This document shows, one piece after another, positions 1-6,885 of a stretch of 23,079 nucleotides of DNA. The notes beneath the pieces were generated by a model that was not told where the DNA came from, did not search any database, and saw nothing but the letters and a program-made list of their open reading frames with translations. The position numbers were made by a program, and so were the translations under genes. This stretch comes from Ruminococcaceae bacterium UBA5401 (lineage in GTDB: Bacteria; Bacillota; Clostridia; Oscillospirales; Acutalibacteraceae): assembly GCA_002409675.1 (NCBI GenBank), contig DHOB01000066.1:19055-42133 (forward strand), read 5' to 3'. Every line of letters begins with the position of its first letter. The stretch's first letter is position 1.

Positions 1-647
1 GCAGATTCCCGCTTCGTCTTGGCGAACGCGCGGATCACGCGGACCCCCGCCAGGTTCTGGCGCAGGAGCGAGGCCATCCGGTCCAGCCCGCGCTGGTACG
101 CGCGGTAGAGCGGCGCGGCGTTCTTCGTGATAAAAAAAATGATGGCGGCGAGCACGGGCGTGGCCGCAAGCAGGATGCAGGCCAGCCTGCGGTCGAGAAA
201 AAACGCCATCGCGATGGAGCCGATGCAGAGGAACGGCGCCCGGGTGAGCAGGCGGATGGACATCGCCACCCAGAGCTGCAGCTGGCTGACGTCGTTGGTG
301 ATGCGGTTGGTCAGGGTCGGCGCGCCGAACCGGTCCGTCTGCGCATAGGAAAAGGACAGGACCTTCCGGAAGACCGCGTTGCGCAGGGCGGTCCCAAAGC
401 CCTGCGACGCGCGCGCAGCGTATTTCTGGCAGATGAACGCGCTGCCGTAGCCGAGCAGCGCCATTGCGACCATCGCGCCGCCCATCCGCAGCACGTAGCC
501 CTCGTCGCGGCGGGCCACGCCCTCGTTTACAATCAGCGCCATGATGGTCGGCATCAGCAGCTCGAAAATCGCTTCCAGAAATTTAAAAAGCGGGCCGAGG
601 ATACATTCTTTTTTATAGTTTTTCAAATAGACGGCAAGTTTCAGCAA
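1..647 (-). CDS. ABC exporter, permease-ATPase half-transporter (partial, N-terminal part)
   Basis: This gene is read from 647 down to the window edge, giving about 215 residues with no stop; the ATPase domain lies outside. The start is a TTG at 645-647, preceded by a GGAGG box eight bases upstream, and an in-frame stop lies further upstream, so no better start exists. The N-terminus has a short amphipathic stretch (LKLAVYLKNYKKE), then hydrophobic segments typical of the type IV ABC exporter transmembrane domain. The RITNDVSQLQ motif (about residues 100-110) is the conserved coupling-helix region of MsbA/LmrA/YheI-like exporters. It begins 34 bases after the murF stop on the same strand, so it is probably co-transcribed with murE-murF. 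The substrate cannot be told from sequence. Such genes often come in heterodimeric pairs, and the partner would be beyond the left edge. Confidence 0.85.
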   Translation of the reverse strand, partial: MLKLAVYLKNYKKECILGPLFKFLEAIFELLMPTIMALIVNEGVARRDEGYVLRMGGAMVAMALLGYGSAFICQKYAARASQGFGTALRNAVFRKVLSFSYAQTDRFGAPTLTNRITNDVSQLQLWVAMSIRLLTRAPFLCIGSIAMAFFLDRRLACILLAATPVLAAIIFFITKNAAPLYRAYQRGLDRMASLLRQNLAGVRVIRAFAKTKRES

Positions 648-681
648 GACGGCTTCCTCCGGGATGTTCCGCTATGATTCT

Positions 682-2049
682 CTATTTCAGAAGTTCGGCG
701 ACGATTTCGTCGGTCTTCATCCCGCGGGAGCCTTTGACCAGCACCGCGTCCCCCGCGCCGAGGGTTTTCCGGAGGAACGCGGCGGCCTGCGCGTTGTCCC
801 GGCAGACGCGGCACTCCAGGCCGGGCCGCTGCGCGAGGGCGCCTTCGGCGACGGCGCGCGCCTCCTCCCCGACCGTGACGAGCAGGTCCACCCCCGCCTT
901 CGCGGCGTACCGCCCGACCTCTTCATGCGCGCGGCGGGAATACGCCCCCAGCTCCAGCATATCGGCCAGCACGGCCACGCGCTTCCCGCCGGAAAAGCCG
1001 GCCAGCACGTCCAGGCTGCTTTTCGCCGCGTCCGGGCTGGAGTTGTAGGAATCGTCGAGCACGGTCACGCCGCTTTTCGCGCGGCGGACCTGCAGGCGCA
1101 TCGCCAGGGGGCGGTACGCCGCAAGGGCGGCGGCGGCTTTCTGCAGCGGGACGCCGAGCCGCTGCGCCGCCGCGAGGCCCGCGAGGGCATCCAAGACCGA
1201 ATGGACGCCGGGGACGGCGAGGCGCGCGCGGCCCGTCTCCCCGCCCGGCGCGAAGAAGCGGAATTCCACCGATGCGCCCGCGGTGCGGATTTCATCGGCG
1301 CGGAAATCGCACCACGGCCGCGTGCCGTAAAAGACCGTCTCAAACGGCAGCCTGCCCCGCAGGGCCGCGAGCATGGGGTCGTCGCCGTTCAGAAACAGCG
1401 CGGAACCCGCGTGGAACCGGTCCGTGATATGGAGCTTTTCGCTCCGGATGTTCTGCTTCGTCTTGAGCTGCCCGATGTGGGAGAGGCCGATGTTCGTCAA
1501 AATCGCGTAATCCGGCGCGGCGACCGCCGCGATGCGGCTCATCTCGCCGAACTCGCTCATGCCCATCTCCACCACGGCGGCGGCGTATTCGGGCGAGAGC
1601 CGCAGCACGGTCAGCGGCACGCCGATCTGGCTGTTCTGGTTCCCTTCGGTTTTGAGAACCTTTTTCCCCGCGGAAACCGCCAGCGCGGCCATCTCTTTGG
1701 TCGTGGTCTTCCCCACGCTGCCGGTCACGCCCACCACGGGGCCGGCGAATTTTTTCCGCCACGCCGCGGCGATTTTCTGCAGCGCGCGGCGCGTGTCGTC
1801 CACGGCGATCCAGGCGCCGCCGCCCGGCGAAACGCGCCCTTCCTGCGTCAGCGCGGCGGCGGCCCCGGCGGCGAACGCCCTGCCGATGAAGCGGTGCGCG
1901 TCGGTCCTTTCTCCCGCGATGGGCACGAACAGCGCGCCCGGCCCGATCTCTCTGCTGTCCGTCGAGGCGGAGGTGAGCACGGCGTCCGGGTCGCCGCCCA
2001 GCAGGGTCCCGCCGCAGGCCGCCGCCGCTTCTTTTACCGTCATCCGCAT
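682..2049 (-). CDS. murF: UDP-N-acetylmuramoyl-tripeptide--D-Ala-D-Ala ligase MurF
   Basis: MurF adds the D-Ala-D-Ala dipeptide to the UDP-MurNAc-tripeptide, the last cytoplasmic step of the peptidoglycan nucleotide precursor. The 455 residues match the family's usual length (about 450). Domains are: N-terminal substrate domain (1-100), central Mur ligase ATPase with P-loop GVTGSVGKTTT (107-117), a TNIGLSHIGQ segment, and a C-terminal domain with DDSYNSSPDA and ADMLELG motifs typical of MurF rather than MurE/C/D. The ATG at 2047-2049 is preferred over the one two codons later because a GAGG box lies eight bases before it. It follows murE by ten bases, so the two are surely one transcript and make the tripeptide then pentapeptide in order. 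Confidence 0.97.
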   Translation of the reverse strand: MRMTVKEAAAACGGTLLGGDPDAVLTSASTDSREIGPGALFVPIAGERTDAHRFIGRAFAAGAAAALTQEGRVSPGGGAWIAVDDTRRALQKIAAAWRKKFAGPVVGVTGSVGKTTTKEMAALAVSAGKKVLKTEGNQNSQIGVPLTVLRLSPEYAAAVVEMGMSEFGEMSRIAAVAAPDYAILTNIGLSHIGQLKTKQNIRSEKLHITDRFHAGSALFLNGDDPMLAALRGRLPFETVFYGTRPWCDFRADEIRTAGASVEFRFFAPGGETGRARLAVPGVHSVLDALAGLAAAQRLGVPLQKAAAALAAYRPLAMRLQVRRAKSGVTVLDDSYNSSPDAAKSSLDVLAGFSGGKRVAVLADMLELGAYSRRAHEEVGRYAAKAGVDLLVTVGEEARAVAEGALAQRPGLECRVCRDNAQAAAFLRKTLGAGDAVLVKGSRGMKTDEIVAELLK

Positions 2050-2059
2050 GCCGTCCGCC

Positions 2060-3517
2060 TCACAGTCTGCCCGCGAGGACGTCCGCGACGACCTCGCGCT
2101 CGTCTAAATGGTACTTTACCCCTTTTATTTCCTGATAATCCTCGTGGCCCTTGCCGGCCAGCACGATGATGTCGCCGTCCTGCGCGTTCTCGATGCAATA
2201 CTTGATGGCCTGCTTCCTGTCCGGAATCACCACGTATTTGCCGTTTGTCCGGGCGAGGCCGACCTTGATGTCCGCAATGATGTCCATCACGTCCTCATAG
2301 CGGGAATTGTCCGCCGTGACGACGGAAAGGTCGGCGAGGCGGCCGCTGGTCTCCCCCATCTCGAAGCGGCGCTCGCGGTCGCGGTTGCCGCCCGCGCCGA
2401 ACAGGCAGATCAGGCGGTGCGGGCGGTACTCGCGCAGCGTGCCGAGGATGTTTTCCATGCTCAGCGCGTTGTGCGCGTAATCTATTAATAGGGTGTAGTT
2501 GCCCGGCACCTCGACCGGCTCCACGCGCCCGCGGACCCGGACGGTCGCCAGCCCTTCCCGGATTTCTTTTTCGCCGACCGGGAAGTGCAGGCAGACCGCC
2601 GCCGCCGCCAGCGCATTGTAGACGCTGAAACGGCCCGGGATGCCGACGTCCACGCCGAAATTCAGGCGGCCTTCAAGGTTAAAATGCACGCCGAGGCGCC
2701 CCGCGCGCGAAAACAGACGCGCCCCCGAGGCGCGCAGCCCGGCGTCTTTGCCGAAGCCGTAGGTCTCCACCCGGCAGGTGTGCCCGGCGGCCACGCCCTT
2801 CCAGTTTTCGTCGTCAATGTTGAAAATCCCGGTCCTGCACTGGCGGAACAGCATGCTCTTGCAGTGCATGTATTCCGCCACGTCCTTGTGCTCGTTGCGT
2901 CCGATATGGTCCGGGGAAAAATTGGTGAACACGCCGTAATCGAAGAGGAAACCGGCCACGCGCCGGTCCCGCAGGCCGATGGAAGAGGCCTCCAGAACCG
3001 CGGCCCTGCAGCCGGAATCCACCATGCGGCGCAGGTACTTCTGCACGTCGTAGGATTCCGGCGTAGTGTTGTCGGTCTTCACGACCTCGCCGCCGATGAC
3101 GATGCCGATGGTCCCGATCACGCCCGTCCTGATGCCGCCCGCTTCGAGAATCGAGCGGATCATATAGGAAACGGTGGTCTTCCCCTTGGTCCCCGTGATG
3201 CCGACGGTCGTCAGCTCCCGCGCCGGATGACCGAACCACGCCGCGGAAATCACCGCAAGCGCGTAGCGGGTGTCCTCCACCATCACGACCGGGGTGTCCC
3301 CGCATTCCACCGGCCGCTGCGCCACAATCGCCGCGGCCCCCGCCTCGGCAGCCCTGCCCGCGAAGTCGTGGCTGTCCACCGAAAAGCCGCGCAGGCAGAT
3401 GAACAGGCTGCCCGGCGCGACCTTGCGCGAATCGTACACGACGGAATTGATTTCCAGGTCCTCTATCGGCCTGCCGCAGGTATAGCGCAGGCCGTCCAGC
3501 AGTTTTTGCAGTTTCAT
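2060..3517 (-). CDS. murE: UDP-N-acetylmuramyl-tripeptide synthetase MurE
   Basis: MurE adds the third amino acid (meso-diaminopimelate or lysine) to UDP-MurNAc-L-Ala-D-Glu. The protein has 485 residues. Seen are a substrate domain (1-100), P-loop GITGTKGKTT (106-115), the TTPESYD substrate motif (151-157), a TNFSPDHIG segment (198-206), a candidate carbamylated lysine in HCKSMLF (K220), the DYAHN motif (346-350), and GAGGNRDRERR (375-384 region). The usual DNPR motif that recognises meso-DAP appears as DNSR (403-406), so I cannot state the third residue with certainty. Retention of the Arg favours DAP. A near-consensus promoter lies 54 bases upstream, making murE the first gene of a murE-murF-ABC exporter unit. 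The start has only a weak ribosome binding site. Confidence 0.96.
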   Translation of the reverse strand: MKLQKLLDGLRYTCGRPIEDLEINSVVYDSRKVAPGSLFICLRGFSVDSHDFAGRAAEAGAAAIVAQRPVECGDTPVVMVEDTRYALAVISAAWFGHPARELTTVGITGTKGKTTVSYMIRSILEAGGIRTGVIGTIGIVIGGEVVKTDNTTPESYDVQKYLRRMVDSGCRAAVLEASSIGLRDRRVAGFLFDYGVFTNFSPDHIGRNEHKDVAEYMHCKSMLFRQCRTGIFNIDDENWKGVAAGHTCRVETYGFGKDAGLRASGARLFSRAGRLGVHFNLEGRLNFGVDVGIPGRFSVYNALAAAAVCLHFPVGEKEIREGLATVRVRGRVEPVEVPGNYTLLIDYAHNALSMENILGTLREYRPHRLICLFGAGGNRDRERRFEMGETSGRLADLSVVTADNSRYEDVMDIIADIKVGLARTNGKYVVIPDRKQAIKYCIENAQDGDIIVLAGKGHEDYQEIKGVKYHLDEREVVADVLAGRL

Positions 3518-3570
3518 CGCTCAAAAGCCCCCACACTTTCCGCCCTTTCGGCCGGGCGACTCCGGTTCAA

Positions 3571-3599
3571 ATCATACAATAAAGCGGCGTCCCTGTCAA
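3571..3599 (-). promoter_or_regulatory. Sigma-A promoter of murE-murF
   Basis: On the minus strand a perfect -35 TTGACA (3594-3599) is followed after 17 bases by -10 TATGAT (3571-3576, one mismatch). The predicted transcript start is near 3564, giving a leader of about 47 bases before murE. Confidence 0.88.
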
Positions 3600-3644
3600 T
3601 CCAAACCGGCGCCCGCGCACATCGGGCCGCGGATGGTTTCGGTC

Positions 3645-3672
3645 TTGTGACACTTTCCTGATTCTGTATAAA
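3645..3672 (+). promoter_or_regulatory. Probable promoter of the radical SAM gene
   Basis: TTGTGA (3645-3650) and TATAAA (3667-3672) stand 16 bases apart, with a TG directly before the -10. The predicted start near 3679 gives a leader of about 107 bases. The leader contains an AT-rich stretch but no small ORF with a ribosome binding site. Another weaker -10-like sequence, TATAGA, lies at 3696-3701. Confidence 0.55.
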
Positions 3673-3785
3673 ATTTTTACTTTGAGGAGAAACTGTATAG
3701 ATACAAATTCCCGGAACCATGTTATTCTGAAAGAAACATAAAGGCGGGTATCTCTGTAGTTTTTTTGAAAAAGGAGTATAACGAT

Positions 3786-5219
3786 ATGAGTACCACGATG
3801 ACTGAAAAGCTGGAGACCTTCGGCCTGAAGCGGGTGCTGTCGTACCTTGACAGCAACCCGCAGGAGAACGTGCCGAAGCTTATCGGCTGGCTTCGTAAAT
3901 TTGACCGGGATAATTATTTTGCAAACGCTTACAACATGGTCGACGGCTTCATGAAGGACCCGGACAACAACTGGAACCGGCTGATCAGCAGCCTTTACAC
4001 CGACATCGACGAGGGCGTGCGCAAGAAGCTGTTCGAGAACTTCCTCATCAACGCCTGCATCCTCGGCAGCCGCCGCAAAAACAAGGTCGTCGAAAAATAT
4101 GACTGCAACATTCCGTGGGCCATCCTGTTCGACCCGACCTCGGCGTGCAACCTGCACTGCATCGGCTGCTGGGCGGCAGAATACGGCCATCGGCTGAACC
4201 TCAGCTTCGAGCAGATGGACGACATCGTGCAGCAGGGCAAGGAACTGGGCACCTTTATGTATATCCTCTCGGGCGGGGAGCCGATGGTCCGCAAGGACGA
4301 CATCATCCGCCTGTGCGAGAAGCACAACGACTGCGTGTTCCTCGCCTTTACGAACGGCACGCTGATCGACGAAAAATTCGCCGACGACATGCTGCGGGTC
4401 AAGAACTTCGTGCCGGCCATCAGCATCGAGGGCTACGAAGAGCAGACCGATTCCCGCCGCGGCAAGGGCACCTACCAGGCCGTGCTGCGCGCCATGAAGC
4501 TCCTGCGGTCGAAAAAGCTGCCGTTCGGCGCCTCGCTGTGCTATACCAGCAAAAATGCCGAGAATATCGGCAGCGACGAGTATTTCGATTTTCTGATTGA
4601 CCAGGGCTGCAAGTTCGCATGGATGTTCACATATATGCCCATAGGGGTAGACGCCGTGACAGACCTGATTGCGACCGCAGACCAGCGCAAGTTCATGTAC
4701 GACCAGATCCGCAAGTTCCGCGGGACGAAGCCGATTTTCACCATGGACTTCTGGAACGACGGCGAGTATGTGAACGGCTGCATCGCGGGCGGCCGCTGCT
4801 ACCTGCATATCAACGCGAACGGCGACATCGAGCCGTGCGCGTTCATCCACTACGCGGACAGCAACATCAAAGACAAAACTCTGCTGGAGGCGTACCGCTC
4901 CCCGCTGTTCATGCAGTACCGCCGCAACCAGCCGTTCAACAGCAACCAGCTTCGCCCGTGCCCGCTGCTTGACAACCCCGGCCGTCTGGCTCAGATGGTC
5001 AAGAAATCCGGGGCGAAATCGACCGACCTGGTCCATCCGGAAGACGTCGATTCCCTGACGGCAAAATGCGTGCCCGCCGCAAAAGACTGGGCGAAGGTCT
5101 CGAAGGAGCTCTGGGACCACAGCGCCGCCAAGGAGCGCTCCGCACTCAAAGAGAAAAAAGAAGCGGAAGAAAAAGCGAGAATCAGGGAAAAGGTCGAGCA
5201 GAAGAGCAAGGTTTCCTGA
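3786..5219 (+). CDS. Radical SAM protein with SPASM-like C-terminal cysteines
   Basis: The protein has 477 residues from ATG 3786, which sits nine bases after an AAGGAG box; the upstream TTG at 3765 precedes that box and is rejected. The radical SAM core begins at about 110: FDPTSACNLHCIGC gives the 4Fe-4S motif CxxxCxxC at C121, C125 and C128, followed by the SAM-binding LSGGEP motif (161-166). Further cysteines C332, C338, C351 and C392, around GGRCYLHINANGDIEPC, resemble a SPASM/Twitch auxiliary cluster domain. Before the core is an unassigned helical region of about 105 residues. The last 45 residues are highly charged (Lys/Glu/Arg-rich). It is a cytoplasmic enzyme of unknown substrate. 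The gene stands alone between its own promoter and terminator, with no recognisable peptide substrate, transporter or partner nearby, so the neighbourhood does not predict its reaction. Confidence 0.9.
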   Translation: MSTTMTEKLETFGLKRVLSYLDSNPQENVPKLIGWLRKFDRDNYFANAYNMVDGFMKDPDNNWNRLISSLYTDIDEGVRKKLFENFLINACILGSRRKNKVVEKYDCNIPWAILFDPTSACNLHCIGCWAAEYGHRLNLSFEQMDDIVQQGKELGTFMYILSGGEPMVRKDDIIRLCEKHNDCVFLAFTNGTLIDEKFADDMLRVKNFVPAISIEGYEEQTDSRRGKGTYQAVLRAMKLLRSKKLPFGASLCYTSKNAENIGSDEYFDFLIDQGCKFAWMFTYMPIGVDAVTDLIATADQRKFMYDQIRKFRGTKPIFTMDFWNDGEYVNGCIAGGRCYLHINANGDIEPCAFIHYADSNIKDKTLLEAYRSPLFMQYRRNQPFNSNQLRPCPLLDNPGRLAQMVKKSGAKSTDLVHPEDVDSLTAKCVPAAKDWAKVSKELWDHSAAKERSALKEKKEAEEKARIREKVEQKSKVS

Positions 5220-5240
5220 TTTTTATCCCACTTTGTCCAT

Positions 5241-5275
5241 CGGGCCCCGCGGAACATTCCGCGGGGTCCGTTTTT
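5241..5275 (+). terminator. Rho-independent terminator of the radical SAM gene
   Basis: A 13-base-pair GC-rich stem (5241-5253 with 5258-5270, one G-T pair, loop ACAT) is followed by TTTTT (5271-5275). The reverse strand has no T-run, so the convergent metallopeptidase gene, ending at 5282, gets at most a pause from it. Confidence 0.9.
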
Positions 5276-5281
5276 ATGCCC

Positions 5282-5821
5282 TCACAGCCCAAGTTCCCGC
5301 TGCGCCCGCTTCAGGAGCGCAATCCGGCGGCGGTAGTCCGGCAAATAGCGGGCCACCTCCGCGTAAAATCCCGGGCCGTGGTTCTTCACCCGGATATGCG
5401 CAAGCTCGTGCACGACCACATACTCCGCGGCCTCCGGCGGGAGAAGGGCGATGCGGTACGAAAAACAGAGCCGGTTCTTTCCGCTGCAGGAGCCCCAGCG
5501 CGTCACGGCGGAGGTGATTTTCACGCCGGCCGGCGCGACGCCCATTTCCGCCGCGTACCGCGGCACCCGTTCGGCGGCGAAGCGTGCGGCCCGTTCCTTG
5601 AGCGCCGCAACCTGCTCCGGCGAGAAGGACGGCGCCCTTGCTTGCCGCTCCCGGCACAGACGCAGATGCTTCTCAATCCATCGGCGGTGCCTTTGGAGGA
5701 ACCCGGCGGCTTCCGCGTCCGTCACGCCAAGCGGCACCTTGAGCAGAACGCGGAGGTCGTCGGTGATGGAAAGGGAGACTGTCCGCCGCCGGGAGCGCCG
5801 GATTTCGACGGGCGGCGTCAT
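5282..5821 (-). CDS. YgjP/WLM-type metallopeptidase-like protein (DUF45)
   Basis: The predicted protein has 179 residues starting at ATG 5819-5821, close to the size of E. coli YgjP. It carries the family pattern: a basic N-terminus (IRRSRRRTVSLSI), the segment TRWGSCSGKNRLCFSYRI (about 108-124), then the zinc site VVHELAHI (HELAH at 138-142) with a third ligand candidate at H148 in NHGPGF. Members are zinc-dependent hydrolase-like proteins annotated as M48-like peptidases. A longer reading of the same frame up to 6052 would begin at the predicted transcript start and is low-complexity, so the start at 5821 is chosen. This start overlaps the stop of the small membrane ORF upstream (ATGA), which implies translational coupling. 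Its physiological substrate is not evident. Confidence 0.88.
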   Translation of the reverse strand: MTPPVEIRRSRRRTVSLSITDDLRVLLKVPLGVTDAEAAGFLQRHRRWIEKHLRLCRERQARAPSFSPEQVAALKERAARFAAERVPRYAAEMGVAPAGVKITSAVTRWGSCSGKNRLCFSYRIALLPPEAAEYVVVHELAHIRVKNHGPGFYAEVARYLPDYRRRIALLKRAQRELGL

Positions 5822-5994
5822 CGCTCCGCCCCGCCGGGGACGCCGTTGCGCCGAAAAGCGCCTTTTTCCCTCCGGATTTCCCGGGCCGCGGGCGGGAGCA
5901 GAATCAGCCCGCCGATGAGAAACCGCAGAAGCGCGAGCTGGACGGCGCTGAAGAAGAACACTGCCGGGACGATGGAGAGAATCCCTTTTTTCAA
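5818..5994 (-). CDS. Small membrane ORF resembling the start of a DMT/EamA transporter
   Basis: A 58-residue ORF from TTG 5992-5994, preceded by an AAAGAGG box nine bases upstream; another in-frame TTG at 6003 lies inside that spacing. A long hydrophobic N-terminal half (about residues 4-36) is followed by a basic tail. The segment AVQLALLRFLIGGLILLP reads like transmembrane segment 2 of drug/metabolite transporter (EamA) proteins. Segment 1 appears shortened and nothing follows after residue 58, where full members have about 300 residues. It could be a decayed transporter remnant or a functional small membrane protein. It is first in its transcript: a promoter lies at 6058-6086, and its stop overlaps the metallopeptidase start. 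The EamA link is inference from one motif. Confidence 0.5.
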   Translation of the reverse strand: MKKGILSIVPAVFFFSAVQLALLRFLIGGLILLPPAAREIRREKGAFRRNGVPGGAER

Positions 5995-6057
5995 TGAACC
6001 CAACCTCTTTTATGCCAGAATCACGCCGCACGGGCCGCCCCGCGGCATACATTTTTT

Positions 6058-6086
6058 AGTATAGCATGCCGGTATAAAAAAGTAAA
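6058..6086 (-). promoter_or_regulatory. Promoter of small membrane ORF - metallopeptidase unit
   Basis: On the minus strand TTTACT (6081-6086) and TATACT (6058-6063) are separated by 17 bases. The predicted transcript start near 6051 leaves a leader of about 57 bases before TTG 5994. Confidence 0.7.
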
Positions 6087-6109
6087 ACCGGGCGCGCCGC
6101 CAGCCCGGC

Positions 6110-6138
6110 TTGACATCGGCGCCCGCCGGGGATAAAAT
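6110..6138 (+). promoter_or_regulatory. Promoter for flavodoxin - HAD phosphatase unit
   Basis: TTGACA (6110-6115) and TAAAAT (6133-6138) are 17 bases apart, a near-consensus sigma-A promoter. The predicted start is near 6145, about 210 bases before the flavodoxin start codon. It is back to back with the minus-strand promoter at 6058-6086. Confidence 0.75.
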
Positions 6139-6354
6139 GAAAAAAATGGATTTTTCCCGCGCTGCGCGGCGTATGGGGATAAAAAAAGACCGGGCAGGCT
6201 GTCAGCCTGCCCTAACAGAAAGAGCGCCCGGGTTACGATGCGTCTTTCCAATCCGGGGACTTTTCCTGCCTGTTCACAGCATATCCGGTCCCGGGCGGAT
6301 TATGAGTGACAGATTTTGCTGAAAATCCGGTCCCCAAAACATAAAGGAGAAAAA
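6139..6354 (+). other. Long untranslated leader with inverted and direct repeats
   Basis: This stretch lies between the promoter at 6110-6138 and the flavodoxin start, and I find no credible gene in it. It holds a perfect hairpin (6192-6212), and the direct repeat TCCGGTCCC at 6284-6292 and 6326-6334. Both copies can pair with GGGGAC/GGGAC at 6255-6260, so two mutually exclusive stems are possible, the second ending ten bases before the ribosome binding site. It does not match any riboswitch class I can recognise by eye. Confidence 0.4.
6181..6212 (-). terminator. Terminator-like hairpin on the minus strand
   Basis: Read on the minus strand, a 9-base-pair stem (GGGCAGGCT with AGCCTGCCC, loop of three, 6192-6212) is followed four bases later by seven T residues (6181-6187). 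No minus-strand gene lies upstream of it until beyond 7725, so it would stop antisense or read-through transcripts before the promoter at 6058-6086. Confidence 0.6.
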
Positions 6355-6885
6355 ATGAAAACTCTGATTGCCTACACCACCACACACGGCGCGGCGGCGG
6401 AATGCGCCCGCAAAATTGCGGCGCTCACGGCCGGCCCCGTCGACGTTGTGGACTTAAAGCGGAACCCGGCCGCGGACCCCGCGCCCTACGGCAAAGTGAT
6501 TCTGGGCTGCTCCGTCTACGGCGGCGCCGTGCAGAAAGCGGCGAGGCGGTACTGCAGGACCTACCAAAGCGAGCTGCTGAAAAAGCCGATGGGGATTTTC
6601 TTCTCCTGCCTTTCGGACGATGAAAAAAGCCTGCGCGCCTATCTGGAGCGCAATTTTCCGCCGGAAATCGTGCGCCGGCTGGCCGCCGGCGCGGCGCTGG
6701 GCGGCGCTTTTTATTTTACGGCGATGAACCCGGCGGAGCGCTTCGCCTCAAAAATCATCGCCGGGTTTTACGCCCGGTCGCACGGGATCGCCGCCCCCGA
6801 CGGAAAAAGCGACTTCATCGCTTTTTCCGAAGAGAAGATCGCCGCGTTCGCAGACCGGATGAACCGCGCGGAAGGCGGCCGATGA
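6355..6885 (+). CDS. Flavodoxin-like (HemG-type) protein
   Basis: A 176-residue protein starting at ATG 6355, five bases after an AAAGGAG box; the reading upstream to 6316 lacks a ribosome binding site. The N-terminus LIAYTTTHG (residues 4-12) is the FMN phosphate-binding loop of flavodoxins in the form found in HemG-like members. VILGCSVYGGAVQ (48-60) matches the second flavin loop region. The length matches menaquinone-type protoporphyrinogen oxidase HemG (about 180), but there is no haem biosynthesis gene nearby, so this function is not claimed. The protein probably uses FMN in an electron-transfer or oxidoreductase role in the cytoplasm. Its stop overlaps the start of the HAD gene by four bases (ATGA), so the two are co-translated. 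Confidence 0.8.
   Translation: MKTLIAYTTTHGAAAECARKIAALTAGPVDVVDLKRNPAADPAPYGKVILGCSVYGGAVQKAARRYCRTYQSELLKKPMGIFFSCLSDDEKSLRAYLERNFPPEIVRRLAAGAALGGAFYFTAMNPAERFASKIIAGFYARSHGIAAPDGKSDFIAFSEEKIAAFADRMNRAEGGR

Noticed and set aside
664..2169. A 501-codon open frame on the plus strand opposite murF
   Set aside because: Arg/Gly/Ala-rich low-complexity translation without a ribosome binding site; murF is unmistakable on the other strand.
3567..5120. A 517-codon open frame on the minus strand opposite the radical SAM gene
   Set aside because: It would overlap the murE promoter and the well-supported radical SAM gene, and its translation shows only Val/Ala/Asp/His-rich antisense composition.
5822..6052. 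An N-terminal extension of the metallopeptidase to ATG 6052
   Set aside because: That codon coincides with the predicted transcript start, and the extension is Arg-rich without similarity; ATG 5821 starts exactly at the family's conserved N-terminus.
6110..6322. A possible leader peptide of up to 70 codons in front of the flavodoxin gene
   Set aside because: Its first codons lie within the promoter, internal ATG codons lack ribosome binding sites, and the sequence is better explained by RNA structure.
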